The translations under genes and the position numbers were made by a program. A stretch of DNA of 64,000 bases, from assembly GCF_003601985.1 (NCBI RefSeq), contig NZ_QZXA01000002.1, positions 248,001 through 312,000 of the forward strand. Reading direction: 5' to 3'. The notes below the pieces were generated by a model. The model was not told the DNA's origin. It saw only the letters and a list, made by a program, of their open reading frames with translations, and made no database searches. Below, piece after piece: positions 44,701 through 54,477 of the stretch. Every line of letters begins with the position of its first letter. Position 1 is the first letter of the stretch. This DNA is from Mesorhizobium jarvisii (lineage in GTDB: Bacteria; Pseudomonadota; Alphaproteobacteria; Rhizobiales; Rhizobiaceae).

Positions 44701-44938
44701 CGAACTGCGCCAGCCGCTGGGCGTCGCCGTTGTCGGCGGCCTGCTGGCTTCGCAGGCGCTCACCTTGTTCGTGACACCGGTGATCTACGTCTACATGGAG
44801 AATTTCTCGAGCTGGCTCGCCGGGCTCATGCCGAAGCGCAAGGCCGAATTGCATGCGGTCGACAATCCCGAACAGCCCTCGCTGTTCGGGATCAACGACG
44901 ACATCCCGGCCGAGCCGCAGAAGACGGCCGCCGAATAG
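41777..44938 (+). CDS. RND multidrug efflux pump, inner-membrane subunit
   Basis: A 1053-residue AcrB/MdtB-like transporter with 12 expected transmembrane helices and two large periplasmic loops. It starts MISEFCIRRPVATLLMSF. The proton-relay Asp-Asp pair is present in GLVVDDAIVMLEN, and the second half has the conserved GIVKKNGIMMVDVALE. It exports drugs, detergents or similar by proton antiport together with the preceding adaptor. It belongs to the hydrophobe/amphiphile (HAE1) type rather than the heavy-metal type. Substrate not predictable. Confidence 0.95.
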   Translation: MISEFCIRRPVATLLMSFALVLAGLFAYKFLPVAALPSAEFPVVNVSASLPGASPETMATSVATPLIKQFATIAGIDSISTTNSLGQTSIAIQFVLNRDIDAAAADVQAAIARTQKSLPPQMTSPPSYRKVNPADAPILLMSLVSDTVPLTDLDAFAENVISPSLSTIDGVAQVSIFGQQKYAVRIQIDPTALAARGISIDQLQAAVASANSNTPLGVLQNNKQQLTITANTQLTDAAGFSNLIIATKNGHPVRLGEVTRVVDSVQTTTTASWYDGTRAIIMAVQRQPDANTVDVVDKVKAMLPSFQDQMPAAAQIKLLNDRSTSIRQAVDDVQFTLLLTIALVVMVIFVFLRRVTATIIPAVAVPISLIATLAAMFLFGFSIDNISLMGLTLAVGLVVDDAIVMLENIFRHMEEDGLSAFDASLKGAREIGFTIISISISLVAVFIPVLLMGGVIGRIFNEFAVVVTVAILASMFVSLTLTPMLCSRLLSVTKADREAHAPGHKHDLITRGYDRVLSFCLRHTFLVFLVFICTAAASVWLIEISPKGFFPQEDIGQISVTTIARQDISFDAMSKLQGQVASVFSHSPYVDHVAWSAGSGNNALNQGQLFVQLKGKDQRPDIEKVLSDLRKQLAGVAGIETYMQPVQNLRLGSRSSASAYQLVVQGLDTVQTDIWAQKLNDAMAADHATFTDVTSDLQNNALQASLVVDRDKAAQLGIDTDTLRSALYGGFGTDQVSTIFGSADSYEVITELDPKIEWSPERMLAIQMRTASGSLVPLGAFARVDRTAGALTVNQLGQLPAVTISYNLPQGVALGDSTARISALKEQIGMPTAISTSFAGTAKTFQDSLANQGLLVGGAILTIYIVLGILYESFIHPLTILTGLPSAVLGAVVALRFAGMDLSVIAVIGILMLIGIVKKNGIMMVDVALELRREGMSAKDSIHKACLMRFRPIMMTTLAALMGTFPIALGTGASAELRQPLGVAVVGGLLASQALTLFVTPVIYVYMENFSSWLAGLMPKRKAELHAVDNPEQPSLFGINDDIPAEPQKTAAE

Positions 44939-45016
44939 CCGGCCAGCAGGCGCTGATTTTCGCTGGCCCAAGCCGTCATGCTTGCGGCCGGCGGGTCGGG
45001 ACCGTAATTTGCGGCC

Positions 45017-45640
45017 ATGTCCCATGATCATGACCACGACAACGAGCTCGATCCGTTTGCCGCCCGCGTGCGGGCGCTGGAGACCATCCTGACCCGCAAG
45101 GGGCTGATCGATCCGGCTGCGATCGACGTTATCGTCGATACCTACGAGACCAAGATCGGCCCGCGCAACGGCGCCAGGGTGGTGGCAAAGGCCTGGAGCG
45201 ATCCTGCCTATGCGGATTGGCTCAAGCGCGACGCGACGGCGGCGATCGAATCGCTGAGCTATACCGGCCGCCAGGGCGAGCACATGCAGGCGGTGTTCAA
45301 CACAGAGGAGACGCACAACCTCGTCGTCTGCACGCTGTGCTCCTGCTATCCATGGTCGGTGCTCGGCCTGCCTCCGGTCTGGTACAAGGCGCCGCCCTAC
45401 CGGTCGCGCGCGGTGATCGATCCGCGCGGCGTGCTCGAGGAATTCGGGCTGACGCTGCCGGCCGCCACCAGGATACGCGTCTGGGATTCGACGGCGGAAC
45501 TGCGCTATCTCGTCGTGCCGATACGGCCGGCCGGCACCGAAGGCTGGAGCGAGGAGCGACTGGCCGAGCTGGTGAGCCGCGACGCCATGATCGGCACGGC
45601 GCTCGCCCAGGAACCGCAACAAACGAGGGAGCCGGCATGA
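45017..45640 (+). CDS. nthA: Nitrile hydratase alpha subunit (cobalt type)
   Basis: A 207-residue catalytic subunit hydrating nitriles to amides. The metal-binding claw Cys105-Thr-Leu-Cys108-Ser-Cys110 (CTLCSC) is intact; threonine at the second position is the signature of Co(III)-type enzymes (Fe types have serine). It starts [12 protein letters not shown]. The beta subunit gene follows with a 4-bp overlap, then an accessory protein gene. No amidase gene is adjacent in this window, so the amide would be processed elsewhere. Confidence 0.95.
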   Translation: MSHDHDHDNELDPFAARVRALETILTRKGLIDPAAIDVIVDTYETKIGPRNGARVVAKAWSDPAYADWLKRDATAAIESLSYTGRQGEHMQAVFNTEETHNLVVCTLCSCYPWSVLGLPPVWYKAPPYRSRAVIDPRGVLEEFGLTLPAATRIRVWDSTAELRYLVVPIRPAGTEGWSEERLAELVSRDAMIGTALAQEPQQTREPA

Positions 45641-46296
45641 ACGGGCCGCAGGATCTCGGCGGACAGATGGGGTTCGGGCCGGTCGCGCCCGAAAAGGACG
45701 AGCCTTATTTCCACGCCGACTGGGAAAGGCGGGCGCTGGGTGTGACGCTGTGCGCCGGCGCCATGGGCGCCTGGAACATCGACGAGAGCCGGCACGCGCG
45801 GGAATCGCTGCATCCGGCCGACTATTATTCCTCCAGCTATTACCAGATCTGGATCAAGGCGCTGGAAACCCTGCTCAAGCGCCATGGTTTCGTCAGCGAA
45901 CGCGATCTCGATGCGGGCGAAGCGATCGATGCGGCGGCGATCCCGAAACGGGTGCTGAAGGCGGAAAATGTGCCTGCCGTGCTGGCCAAGGGCGGTCCCT
46001 GCAACCGGCCGATGGCAGAGCCGGCGCGGTTCAAGGCCGGTGACGCCGTGCGGACGAAGAACTTCAACCCGACCGGCCACACAAGGCTGCCGCGCTACGC
46101 GCGCGACAAGCGGGGCAGGGTCGAGGCGGTGCGCGACGGCTTCGTCTTTCCCGACAGCAACGCGCATGGGCAAGGCGAAAACCCGCAATGGGTCTATACC
46201 GTGGTCTTGGACGGCACGGAGATCTGGGGCGAGGGGGCGGATCCGACCCTTGTTGTCTCGATCGATGCCTGGGAGAGCTATCTTGAGCCTGCCTGA
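45637..46296 (+). CDS. nthB: Nitrile hydratase beta subunit
   Basis: A 219-residue beta subunit, opening [16 protein letters not shown], which is the conserved start of the family, with the SH3-like C-terminal part ([22 protein letters not shown] ... [19 protein letters not shown]). It forms the active-site cover over the metal centre in NthA. It overlaps nthA by 4 bp and the accessory gene by 14 bp. Confidence 0.95.
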   Translation: MNGPQDLGGQMGFGPVAPEKDEPYFHADWERRALGVTLCAGAMGAWNIDESRHARESLHPADYYSSSYYQIWIKALETLLKRHGFVSERDLDAGEAIDAAAIPKRVLKAENVPAVLAKGGPCNRPMAEPARFKAGDAVRTKNFNPTGHTRLPRYARDKRGRVEAVRDGFVFPDSNAHGQGENPQWVYTVVLDGTEIWGEGADPTLVVSIDAWESYLEPA

Positions 46297-46642
46297 CGCG
46301 GTCGATACCGATTCTCCCGCCAGCCGCGATGCGCCGGTTTTTGCGGAGCCCTGGCAGGCCGAGGCGTTCGCCATGACGGTGGCGCTGCACGACAAGGGCC
46401 TGTTCTCCTGGAGCGAGTGGGCGGATGCGCTGTCGGCAGAGGTGAAGAAGCCAGGTGCGGCAGCCGACGGTCATGACTATTACGAGCATTGGCTGGCGGC
46501 ACTGGAAGGCCTGCTTGCCTCAAAGGGGCTGGCTCACAAATCCGATGTCGATGCGCTGGCGCAGGCCTGGGAACGCGCCGCGCACGCCACGCCGCACGGC
46601 AAGCCGATCCTGCTGGAAAACGATCCGCATGCCGCGAGGTGA
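46283..46642 (+). CDS. Nitrile hydratase accessory protein (P14K/NthE-type activator)
   Basis: A 119-residue protein matching the nitrile hydratase accessory family, which resembles the beta-subunit N-terminal region (EPWQAEAFAMTVALHDKGLFSWSEWADALSAE ... YYEHWLAALEGLL). These proteins help insert cobalt into the alpha subunit by subunit exchange. The likely start is TTG 46283 ([10 protein letters not shown]), preceded by GGGAGAG and overlapping the nthB stop by 14 bp. No in-frame ATG precedes the conserved part. Confidence 0.85.
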   Translation: MSLPDAVDTDSPASRDAPVFAEPWQAEAFAMTVALHDKGLFSWSEWADALSAEVKKPGAAADGHDYYEHWLAALEGLLASKGLAHKSDVDALAQAWERAAHATPHGKPILLENDPHAAR

Positions 46643-46778
46643 TCACGGGCGGAACTGTGGTTGTTCCCTTTACGTTCCTGTTTGCGCCTGATAATCTGGG
46701 TGCGGGGAGTTAGCCGCTGTCTGTATCGATGGTGGCGCCTATCTTGTCTTTCCCTCGCGAATCCGGTCACACGATCAG

Positions 46779-47906
46779 ATGGAATTCTCACCCCAACAGG
46801 ACGAGGCGCTGCAAGCGGTCGCCCGCTGGCTGCAGGCCGGCAAGCCGCAGCTGTTCAGGCTGTTCGGCTATGCCGGCACCGGCAAGACGACGCTGGCGCG
46901 CTATTTCGCCGAACATGTCGACGGCCAGGTGCAGTTCGCCGCCTTCACCGGCAAGGCCGCCCAGGTTCTGCGCTCCAAGGGTGCGGTCAATGCCCGCACT
47001 ATCCATTCGCTGATCTACAGGCCCAAGGGCGAGGAATCGGTAGAAGACGAGGTGACGGGCAAGACCTCGATGTCGCCGACCTTTTCGCTCAACCGGCAGA
47101 GCCCGATCTCGCGCGCGAAACTGGTCGTCATCGACGAATGTTCGATGGTCGACGAGCAGCTCGGCCGCGACCTGATGAGTTTCGGCACGCCGATCCTGGT
47201 GCTGGGCGATCCCGGCCAGCTGCCGCCGATCTCGGGCGGCGGCTTCTTCACCGATCACGAGCCCGACTTCCTGCTCACTGAAATCCACCGGCAGGCGCGC
47301 GACAATCCGATCCTGCGGCTGGCGCTCGACGTGCGCGAAGGCCGCGAATTCATGCGCGGCGACTATGGTACGGCGCAGGTGATCGGCAAGGAAGACGTCA
47401 CCCAGGAACTGGTGCTGAAGGCGGACCAGGTGCTGGTCGGCACCAATCGCACGCGCCGCCGCTACAATCAGCGCCTGCGCGAGCTCAAGGGCTTCAACGC
47501 CGACTACCCCCAGGCCGGCGACAAGCTGGTTTGCCTGCGCAACGACCCGGCCAAGGGCCTGCTCAACGGTTCGCTGTGGAAGGTGATGACCTCGTCGCGC
47601 GAGACGGTGAAGCCGGGGATCAATCTTCTTGTGTCGCCGGAAGAGGACGATCCGGATCGCGGCGTCGCCAAGATCAAGCTGCTCAAGGCGGCGTTCGAGG
47701 ATCCCGACGCCGATATCCCCTGGCAGCAGAAGAAGCGTTTTGATGATTTCGACTACGGCTATGCCTTGACCGTGCACAAGGCTCAGGGCTCGCAGTGGAA
47801 CGAAATCGTGCTGTTCGACGAAAGCTGGGCCTTCAAGGAAACGCGCCAGCGCTGGCTTTACACCGCGATTACGCGGGCTGCCGAGCGATTGACTATTGTC
47901 CGATAG
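46779..47906 (+). CDS. RecD-like ATP-dependent helicase
   Basis: A 375-residue superfamily 1 helicase. Motifs: Q/I region QQDEALQAV with Walker A GYAGTGKTT, motif II VVIDECSMVD, motif III GDPGQLPP, a RecD-type motif LTVHKAQGSQW and motif VI LYTAITRAAERL. It is much shorter than RecD of the RecBCD complex, so it is a stand-alone RecD2-like or viral-type enzyme. Its DNA role is not known. The start ATG 46779 has no strong ribosome-binding site. Confidence 0.88.
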   Translation: MEFSPQQDEALQAVARWLQAGKPQLFRLFGYAGTGKTTLARYFAEHVDGQVQFAAFTGKAAQVLRSKGAVNARTIHSLIYRPKGEESVEDEVTGKTSMSPTFSLNRQSPISRAKLVVIDECSMVDEQLGRDLMSFGTPILVLGDPGQLPPISGGGFFTDHEPDFLLTEIHRQARDNPILRLALDVREGREFMRGDYGTAQVIGKEDVTQELVLKADQVLVGTNRTRRRYNQRLRELKGFNADYPQAGDKLVCLRNDPAKGLLNGSLWKVMTSSRETVKPGINLLVSPEEDDPDRGVAKIKLLKAAFEDPDADIPWQQKKRFDDFDYGYALTVHKAQGSQWNEIVLFDESWAFKETRQRWLYTAITRAAERLTIVR

Positions 47907-47908
47907 AG

Positions 47909-48328
47909 TTACGACGCCGGCTTCTCTCGCACGCCGACCTGCCGGACCCCAAGCCATTCCCAGGCCTCGGCTTCGTCGTCAGCGTCGAAATGGCGGAATT
48001 CGATGGGCGACGACGTGGGCAAGGCGTGTCGCGCGTCCGATGTCCAATCCGGCATGCCGATCGCCGCGCAGCGGCCTATATGTTCCAGTGCATGGACGGC
48101 GCCCTGCTTCAGGGTCTCGTCGGAGACGTCGGCCCAGTCGACGCCATCGTGATCGACGATTCGCACGGCCACATCGATCCGCTGATGCAGCGCGTAGGCC
48201 GCCTCCAGCAGGCCGAACAGGTTTTCCGCATCGGCCGCCGAGACATGACCGACCACGTCGATGGCGAACAGGTCGTCGCGATCAGTGTCGATGCGACGGA
48301 TCGTCGGCACGGATTGCAGGAAATTCAC
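47909..48328 (-). CDS. SpoIIAA/STAS-like protein
   Basis: A 139-residue protein with a SpoIIAA-like (lipid-binding/STAS superfamily) fold: DLFAIDVVGHVSAADAENLFGLLEAAY and IDVAVRIVDHDGVDW, ending in a HFDADDEAEAWEWL motif typical of the family. It uses a GTG start (48328) with AGGAGG upstream. Function unknown; family members are linked to membrane or phosphoregulation. It converges on the RecD-like gene with a 2-bp gap. Confidence 0.78.
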   Translation of the reverse strand: MNFLQSVPTIRRIDTDRDDLFAIDVVGHVSAADAENLFGLLEAAYALHQRIDVAVRIVDHDGVDWADVSDETLKQGAVHALEHIGRCAAIGMPDWTSDARHALPTSSPIEFRHFDADDEAEAWEWLGVRQVGVREKPAS

Positions 48329-48487
48329 GAGTGGGCCTCCTTGCGCAAGACAGCGTTGGTCTTCTGGAACACCGGAAACCTCTATCTGTTCCCATCAAAG
48401 GCGCTATAGATGCCCAGTCTCAAGCGCGCCGCGGCTGAACGGATAGCTGTGGCGCGTGCTAACCGCCTGATTTCACGGACACCAGAC

Positions 48488-49228
48488 ATGCCCGCAAAGC
48501 TTTCCGTCAATCTCAACGCCATCGCCATGCTGCGCAACCGGCGCGACCTGCCATGGCCCAGCGTCACCGGCATCGGCCGGCTTGCGCTTGCCGCCGGGGC
48601 GCATGGGCTGACCGTGCATCCTCGTCCCGATGAACGTCACACGCGGCATTCCGACCTGCCCGAGATCCGGGCGCTGATCGATGATGAGTTCCCGCAGGCG
48701 GAATTCAACATCGAAGGCTACCCGAGCGAGGATTTCCTGGCGCTTGTGGAAAAGCATCAGCCCGAGCAGGTGACGCTGGTTCCCGATGATCCGGCGCAGG
48801 CAACCTCCGACCATGGCTGGAACTTCGTTGCCGATGCGGCGTTGCTAATGCCGATCGTCAGGCGCCTGAAGAAGGGCGGCTTCAGGGTGTCGCTGTTTTC
48901 CGACGCCGATCCCGCCGCCATGACAGCCGCGCGAGACACTGGCGCCGACCGGATCGAGCTCTATACCGGCCCTTATGGCAGCTATCATTCCGACTCCGCA
49001 AAGGCCGCCAAAGAGCTGGAAAGATTGGGAAAAACCGCCGACGCAGCATTTGCTGCCGGCCTCCAGGTCAATGCCGGGCACGATCTGACAGTGGCCAATC
49101 TGCCGGCCCTGGCCAAGCGCATTCCGGCATTGGCCGAAGTGTCAATCGGACATGGGTTGACAGCCGACGCGTTGGAGTATGGCATGGCCGGTACGGTGGG
49201 TCGGTTTCTCAAAGCCTGCGGTTGGTAG
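48488..49228 (+). CDS. pdxJ: Pyridoxine 5'-phosphate synthase
   Basis: A 246-residue TIM-barrel enzyme for the last step of de novo vitamin B6 synthesis, joining 3-amino-2-oxopropyl phosphate and 1-deoxyxylulose 5-phosphate. Conserved segments are [16 protein letters not shown] at the N-terminus, [26 protein letters not shown] and the phosphate-binding [13 protein letters not shown] and ISIGHGL-equivalent [12 protein letters not shown]. The ATG at 48488 is chosen; an upstream frame extension is non-conserved. Confidence 0.95.
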   Translation: MPAKLSVNLNAIAMLRNRRDLPWPSVTGIGRLALAAGAHGLTVHPRPDERHTRHSDLPEIRALIDDEFPQAEFNIEGYPSEDFLALVEKHQPEQVTLVPDDPAQATSDHGWNFVADAALLMPIVRRLKKGGFRVSLFSDADPAAMTAARDTGADRIELYTGPYGSYHSDSAKAAKELERLGKTADAAFAAGLQVNAGHDLTVANLPALAKRIPALAEVSIGHGLTADALEYGMAGTVGRFLKACGW

Positions 49229-49326
49229 GGGTAGAGTTTCGCCTTGCAGGTATGGCAGCCATAGCGTGCAACTGACATCGCATCGCAGCATGCGTGAAGC
49301 ACCGCGCGCTCGTCGGGGAGTGGTCT

Positions 49327-51240
49327 ATGGACCTTGCCAGTCGCGATAGCGAGGCCGAAACCGTCGAGCAATCGAGCCATTCCGGGGCCGAACAGCACAG
49401 CACCAAAGTTCTTATGCTGGGTGCGCTCGGCGTTGTCTATGGCGATATCGGCACCAGTCCGATCTACGCTTTCCGTGAGGCGCTTCACGCTTCGCCCGGT
49501 ATCGATACGCGCGCTCAGGTGCTTGGTGTACTGTCGCTGATCGTCTGGGCGCTAACGATCATCGTGACGATAAAATATGTCGCCTTCGTACTTCGCGCCG
49601 ACAATAAGGGCGAAGGCGGTACGTTATCGCTGATGTCGCTGGCGCGAACCGCCTATCCCAAAGGTGCGCGACTTATTCTGGCGATCGGCCTTTGCGGCGC
49701 GGCGTTGTTTTTCGGCGATTCGATCATAACGCCGGCCATCTCCGTGCTGTCGGCGGTCGAAGGCCTCAGAGTGGTGACGCCGACACTGGACGCCTACGTC
49801 GTGCCAATCACGCTGATCATCCTGGCCATCCTGTTCTCGGTGCAGCGCTTCGGCACGGGAAAGGTGGCGGCGGTGTTCGGGCCGGTGACCGCACTGTGGT
49901 TCCTGGCTATCGGCGTAGCAGGGCTCTATCACCTGATGGACGATCCATCGATCCTGCTGGCCATCAATCCCTATTACGCGGTCGCCTATCTCGCCAGCAC
50001 ACCCACGGCCGCCTTTGTCACTGTCGGCGCGGCGTTCCTGGCGGTGACCGGGGCCGAGGCACTTTATGTCGATCTCGGCCATTTTGGACGCAAGCCTATC
50101 GTGTTGGCGTGGTTTTCCGTGGTTTTCCCATGCCTGCTGCTCAACTATTTCGGGCAAGGTGCTTTTGTGCTGGCCAATGGCGGGAGGCCAACCAATCCAT
50201 TCTTCCAGATGCTGCCTGACTGGGCACTGATGCCGATGGTGGGGCTGGCGACGGCCGCAACCGTCATCGCTAGCCAGGCAGTCATATCAGGTGCTTTTTC
50301 GCTGACCCGCCAGGCGGTCCAGCTCAACCTTCTGCCACGCATAGAAGTGCAGCATACGTCCGAAATGCAACTCGGCCAGATCTACATGCCCCGCGTCAAT
50401 CTGCTCATCTCCCTGGGGGTGATGCTGCTGGTCGTCGGTTTCGGCAGTTCGAGTTCGCTGGCTTCCGCCTACGGCATCTCGGTAACCGGCGAAATGCTGA
50501 TGACGACGATCCTTTTGTTCGTCGTCATGCGCAAGCTGTGGAAATGGAGGCTGGCGGTCGCGCTGCCGCTGACATTGCTGTTCGGCATCATTGACAGCGG
50601 CTTTTTCCTGGCAAACATCGTAAAGATATTCGAAGGCGGCTGGGTATCGATCACGGTTGCCTGCCTGATGGGGCTGATCATGTGGACCTGGATACGCGGC
50701 ACGCGCTATCTGTTCGACAAGACCCGCCGCAACGAGATCCCGCTCGATTTTCTTGCCGCCAATCTGCTGAAGAAGAAGCCGCACCTGGTGCCAGGCACGG
50801 CTGTGTTCCTGACCAGCGATCCCTTGAGTGCACCGACAGCGCTGATGCACAGCCTGAAGCACTACAAGGTGCTGCATGAGCAGAACGTCATCCTTTCGGT
50901 GGTGACGGCGCCACAGCCGGTGGTATCAGACAGCGACCGGGTCAAGATGGAGACGGTCAACGAGCTCTTCATGCGCGTGACGCTGACCTTCGGCTACATG
51001 GAGCAGCCCAACATTCCGCGCGCGCTGGCGATCTGCCGCAAGCGGGGCTGGAAGTTCGACATCATGACGACATCGTTCTTCCTGTCGCGGCGTTCGCTCA
51101 AGGCCTCGCCCAATTCCGGCATGCCGGTGTGGCAGGACAGGCTGTTCATCGGCCTGGCCCGCACGGCGGCCGATGCAACCGAATATTTTCAGATCCCGAC
51201 CGGACGTGTCGTGGAAATCGGCACGCAAGTCGCTATTTAA
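49327..51240 (+). CDS. kup: Kup-type potassium uptake transporter (copy 1)
   Basis: A 637-residue K+/H+ symporter with about 12 hydrophobic helices. The N-terminal signature is [23 protein letters not shown], and the C-terminal soluble domain ends [16 protein letters not shown]. Start [15 protein letters not shown] (49327) has GGGGAG upstream. It is the first of two tandem paralogues. Its last 540 bp are nearly identical to those of copy 2 (52811-53347), although the membrane parts differ more, consistent with gene conversion. Likely low-affinity potassium uptake. Confidence 0.94.
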   Translation: MDLASRDSEAETVEQSSHSGAEQHSTKVLMLGALGVVYGDIGTSPIYAFREALHASPGIDTRAQVLGVLSLIVWALTIIVTIKYVAFVLRADNKGEGGTLSLMSLARTAYPKGARLILAIGLCGAALFFGDSIITPAISVLSAVEGLRVVTPTLDAYVVPITLIILAILFSVQRFGTGKVAAVFGPVTALWFLAIGVAGLYHLMDDPSILLAINPYYAVAYLASTPTAAFVTVGAAFLAVTGAEALYVDLGHFGRKPIVLAWFSVVFPCLLLNYFGQGAFVLANGGRPTNPFFQMLPDWALMPMVGLATAATVIASQAVISGAFSLTRQAVQLNLLPRIEVQHTSEMQLGQIYMPRVNLLISLGVMLLVVGFGSSSSLASAYGISVTGEMLMTTILLFVVMRKLWKWRLAVALPLTLLFGIIDSGFFLANIVKIFEGGWVSITVACLMGLIMWTWIRGTRYLFDKTRRNEIPLDFLAANLLKKKPHLVPGTAVFLTSDPLSAPTALMHSLKHYKVLHEQNVILSVVTAPQPVVSDSDRVKMETVNELFMRVTLTFGYMEQPNIPRALAICRKRGWKFDIMTTSFFLSRRSLKASPNSGMPVWQDRLFIGLARTAADATEYFQIPTGRVVEIGTQVAI

Positions 51241-51427
51241 AGGCTGATACGGCAGCTTTTATGGGCGCCAGCCATGCCCCGTGGCCGCGAATTCAGCCCG
51301 CGACCATTGGATTATAGGCCATTTCCCAAGGAGCCTAGCGTTGCCAACATGGGAGCCATCACGCTACGGCACTTGATATTGCATTGCAGCAAGCGTAGAG
51401 CACCGCGCGCTTATCGGAGTGTCGTCC

Positions 51428-53347
51428 ATGGCCCTTGCCAACACTGGTAGTGAGGCAGAACCCGTCGAACAGTCGAGCCATCCGGAAATCGAACAGCATA
51501 GCACCAAGGTGCTGATGCTGGGCGCGCTGGGCGTTGTCTACGGCGATATCGGCACCAGCCCGATCTATGCCTTTCGCGAGGCGCTGGTGGCGTCGTCTCA
51601 CGGCACCGTCGCCGATCGCGGAGATATTCTTGGTGTCCTGTCGCTGATTATCTGGTCGCTGACGATCATCGTCACCATCAAATACATCATGTTCGTGCTG
51701 CGGGCCGACAACCGCGGCGAAGGCGGCGTACTGTCGCTGATGGCGCTGGCGCGCGGCAGTTTCCCCAAGCGCTCGGCGGTGATCCTCGGCATCGGCATTG
51801 TCGGCGCCTCGCTGTTTTTCGGCGATGCGGTCATCACGCCGGCGATTTCCGTGCTGTCGGCGGTCGAAGGCATGAATGTCGTCACCCCCACCTTCCAGCC
51901 CTATGTCGTGCCGCTGACACTTGTGATTCTCGCCGTGGTGTTCGCGGTGCAACGTTTCGGCACGGGCGGGGTGGGATTGGTCTTCGGACCGGTGACCGCC
52001 GTATGGTTTCTGGCGATCGGTCTTTCGGGCCTCAAGCACATCATCGCCGATCCGGAAATTCTGTGGGCGATCAGCCCGCACTACATCGTCGCCTTCCTGA
52101 TCCATTCGCCCGACGTTGCCTTCGTCACCATCGGCGCCATCTTCCTGGCTGTCACCGGCGCCGAGGCGCTTTATGCCGATCTCGGCCATTTCGGACGCAA
52201 GCCCATCGTGCTTGCCTGGCTGTCGATCGTGTTTCCCTGCCTTCTGCTGAACTATGCCGGGCAGGGCGCCTTCGTGCTGGCCAAGAATGGCGTCGTCGGT
52301 CATCCGTTCTTCGAGATGAACGAGGGCTGGGCCCTGATCCCGATGGTGGTGCTGGCGACCGCGGCGACGGTCATCGCCAGCCAGGCGGTGATATCAGGCG
52401 CCTTCTCGCTGACCAGGCAAGCGGTGCAGCTCAACATGCTGCCGCGCCTCGAAATCCTGCACACCTCGGAAAAACAGTCCGGCCAGATCTACATGCCGCG
52501 TGTCAACCTTCTGCTGGCATTGGTGGTGATGATGCTGGTGGTCGGCTTCGGCGAGTCCAGCAAGCTCGCCTCCGCCTATGGCATCTCGGTGACCGGCAAC
52601 ATGCTGGTGACGACGGTGCTGCTCTATGTCGTCATGACCCGCATCTGGAAATGGCGGCTCTGGGTTGCGATCAGCTTGTCGGTGCTGTTTGCCTTCATCG
52701 ATATCGGTTTCTTCGCCTCCAACATCGTCAAGGTGTTCGAAGGCGGCTGGGCGTCACTGCTGGTGGCCTTCACAATCGTGCTGGGTATGTGGACCTGGGT
52801 GCGCGGCAGCCGCTATCTGTTCGACAAGACCCGCCGCAACGAGATCCCGCTCGATTTCCTCGCCGGCAATCTGTTGAAGAAGAAGCCGCAACTGGTATCC
52901 GGCACCGCGGTGTTCCTGACCAGCGATCCCTTGAGTGCACCGACAGCGCTGATGCACAGCCTCAAGCACTACAAGGTGCTGCATGAGCAGAACGTCATCC
53001 TTTCGGTGGTGACGGCACCGCAGCCGGTGGTGCCTGACAGCGACCGGGTCAAGATGGAGACGGTCAACGAGCTCTTCATGCGCGTGACGCTGACCTTCGG
53101 CTACATGGAGCAGCCCAACATTCCGCGCGCGCTGGCGATCTGCCGCAAGCAGGGCTGGAAGTTCGACATCATGACGACGTCGTTCTTCCTGTCGCGGCGC
53201 TCGCTCAAGGCTTCGCCCAATTCCGGCATGCCGGTGTGGCAGGACCGACTGTTCATCGGCCTGGCACGCACGGCGGCCGACGCGACCGAATATTTCCAGA
53301 TCCCGACCGGGCGTGTGGTGGAGATCGGCACGCAGGTGGCGATCTGA
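51428..53347 (+). CDS. kup: Kup-type potassium uptake transporter (copy 2)
   Basis: A 639-residue paralogue of the preceding gene, with the same [14 protein letters not shown] signature and the same end. The start MALANTGSEAEPVEQ (ATG 51428) corresponds to that of copy 1, and the 60 bp upstream of each start also align (GCACCGCGCGC and so on). This indicates that the duplication included the 5' flank. The GTG at 51419 is a less likely start. A functional difference between the two copies is unknown. Confidence 0.94.
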   Translation: MALANTGSEAEPVEQSSHPEIEQHSTKVLMLGALGVVYGDIGTSPIYAFREALVASSHGTVADRGDILGVLSLIIWSLTIIVTIKYIMFVLRADNRGEGGVLSLMALARGSFPKRSAVILGIGIVGASLFFGDAVITPAISVLSAVEGMNVVTPTFQPYVVPLTLVILAVVFAVQRFGTGGVGLVFGPVTAVWFLAIGLSGLKHIIADPEILWAISPHYIVAFLIHSPDVAFVTIGAIFLAVTGAEALYADLGHFGRKPIVLAWLSIVFPCLLLNYAGQGAFVLAKNGVVGHPFFEMNEGWALIPMVVLATAATVIASQAVISGAFSLTRQAVQLNMLPRLEILHTSEKQSGQIYMPRVNLLLALVVMMLVVGFGESSKLASAYGISVTGNMLVTTVLLYVVMTRIWKWRLWVAISLSVLFAFIDIGFFASNIVKVFEGGWASLLVAFTIVLGMWTWVRGSRYLFDKTRRNEIPLDFLAGNLLKKKPQLVSGTAVFLTSDPLSAPTALMHSLKHYKVLHEQNVILSVVTAPQPVVPDSDRVKMETVNELFMRVTLTFGYMEQPNIPRALAICRKQGWKFDIMTTSFFLSRRSLKASPNSGMPVWQDRLFIGLARTAADATEYFQIPTGRVVEIGTQVAI

Positions 53348-53388
53348 AAAGCTCGATCGCCTTACCTTGAAGCGGTGCGGAGGCGGGC

Positions 53389-54423
53389 ATGAGCGGCGAA
53401 TTGGTGCTTGTCACCGGCGGATCTGGCTTCCTCGGCGCGCACTGTGTCCTTGCCTTGCTGAACGCGGGCTACCGCGTGCGCACCACGGTGCGCTCCGCCA
53501 AGCGTGAAGCCGATGTTCTGGCCATGCTCAAGGCCGGTGGCATCGCGCCGGGCGACCGGCTGTCCTTTGCCATGGCCGACCTCATGAGCGACGCCGGCTG
53601 GCCACAAGCGGTCGCCGGCTGTGACTATGTGCTGCACGTCGCCTCGCCATTTCCGCCCGGCATGCCGAAGCACGAGGATGATCTGATCATCCCGGCTCGT
53701 GAAGGCGCGCTGCGGGTGCTGCGGGCGGCGCGCGACGCTGGCGTCAAACGCGTCGTGCTGACCTCGTCCTTCGCGGCCATCGGCTACGGCAAGATGCCGC
53801 CCGACGGCAGGCCGTTCACCGAGGAAAGCTGGACCGATCCGACGGCCAAGGTCAGCGCCTATGTGAAGTCGAAGACGCTTGCCGAGCGCGCGGCCTGGGA
53901 TTTCGTCGCCACCGAGGGCGGCAGGCTGGAATTGGCGGTCGTCAACCCGGTGGGTATTTTCGGGCCGGTGCTCGGCTCCGAACATTCGACCTCCACCGAA
54001 TTCGTCCAGCGCATGATGAACGGCGCCATGCCGGGGCTGCCGCGTCTGTCCTTCGGCGTGGTCGACGCACGCGACGTGGCGGACCTGCATGTGCGCGCCA
54101 TGACCAATCCGGCTGCCAAAGGCGAGCGCTTCCTGGCGGTATCGGGTGATTTCATGACCGTGCGGGAAATCGCGCAGACCTTGAAGACGCGGCTCGGCGA
54201 CGCGGCGGCGCGCGTCACGACGCGTGAGCTTCCCGATTGGCTGGTGCGGATCGTGGGGCTGTTCAATCCCGAAGCCGCGCAGCTGGTGACGGAGCTTGGC
54301 AAGGTCAAGAATGCCACCAACGCCAAGGCGGTGCGTGTGCTCGGCTGGGCGCCGCGCTCGCGCGAAGACGCGCTGGCCGCCACCGGCGAGAGCCTGGTCC
54401 GGCTCGGACTGCTCAAGAAGTAG
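53389..54423 (+). CDS. NAD(P)-dependent extended SDR (dihydroflavonol reductase/epimerase type)
   Basis: A 344-residue extended short-chain dehydrogenase. It has the Rossmann motif LVTGGSGFLGAHCV, the VVLTSSFAAIGYG segment with the catalytic Ser, and Tyr-x3-Lys in SAYVKSKTLAE. It belongs with the dihydroflavonol-4-reductase/aldehyde reductase-like group. The substrate is unknown. It begins 41 bp after kup copy 2 with GCGGAGG upstream, perhaps as a separate unit. Confidence 0.87.
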   Translation: MSGELVLVTGGSGFLGAHCVLALLNAGYRVRTTVRSAKREADVLAMLKAGGIAPGDRLSFAMADLMSDAGWPQAVAGCDYVLHVASPFPPGMPKHEDDLIIPAREGALRVLRAARDAGVKRVVLTSSFAAIGYGKMPPDGRPFTEESWTDPTAKVSAYVKSKTLAERAAWDFVATEGGRLELAVVNPVGIFGPVLGSEHSTSTEFVQRMMNGAMPGLPRLSFGVVDARDVADLHVRAMTNPAAKGERFLAVSGDFMTVREIAQTLKTRLGDAAARVTTRELPDWLVRIVGLFNPEAAQLVTELGKVKNATNAKAVRVLGWAPRSREDALAATGESLVRLGLLKK

Positions 54424-54477
54424 CGCGGCGGCAGGGAGACCTCCCGCCGCTCCAGCTTTCCTGGGATTGCTCTGGTT

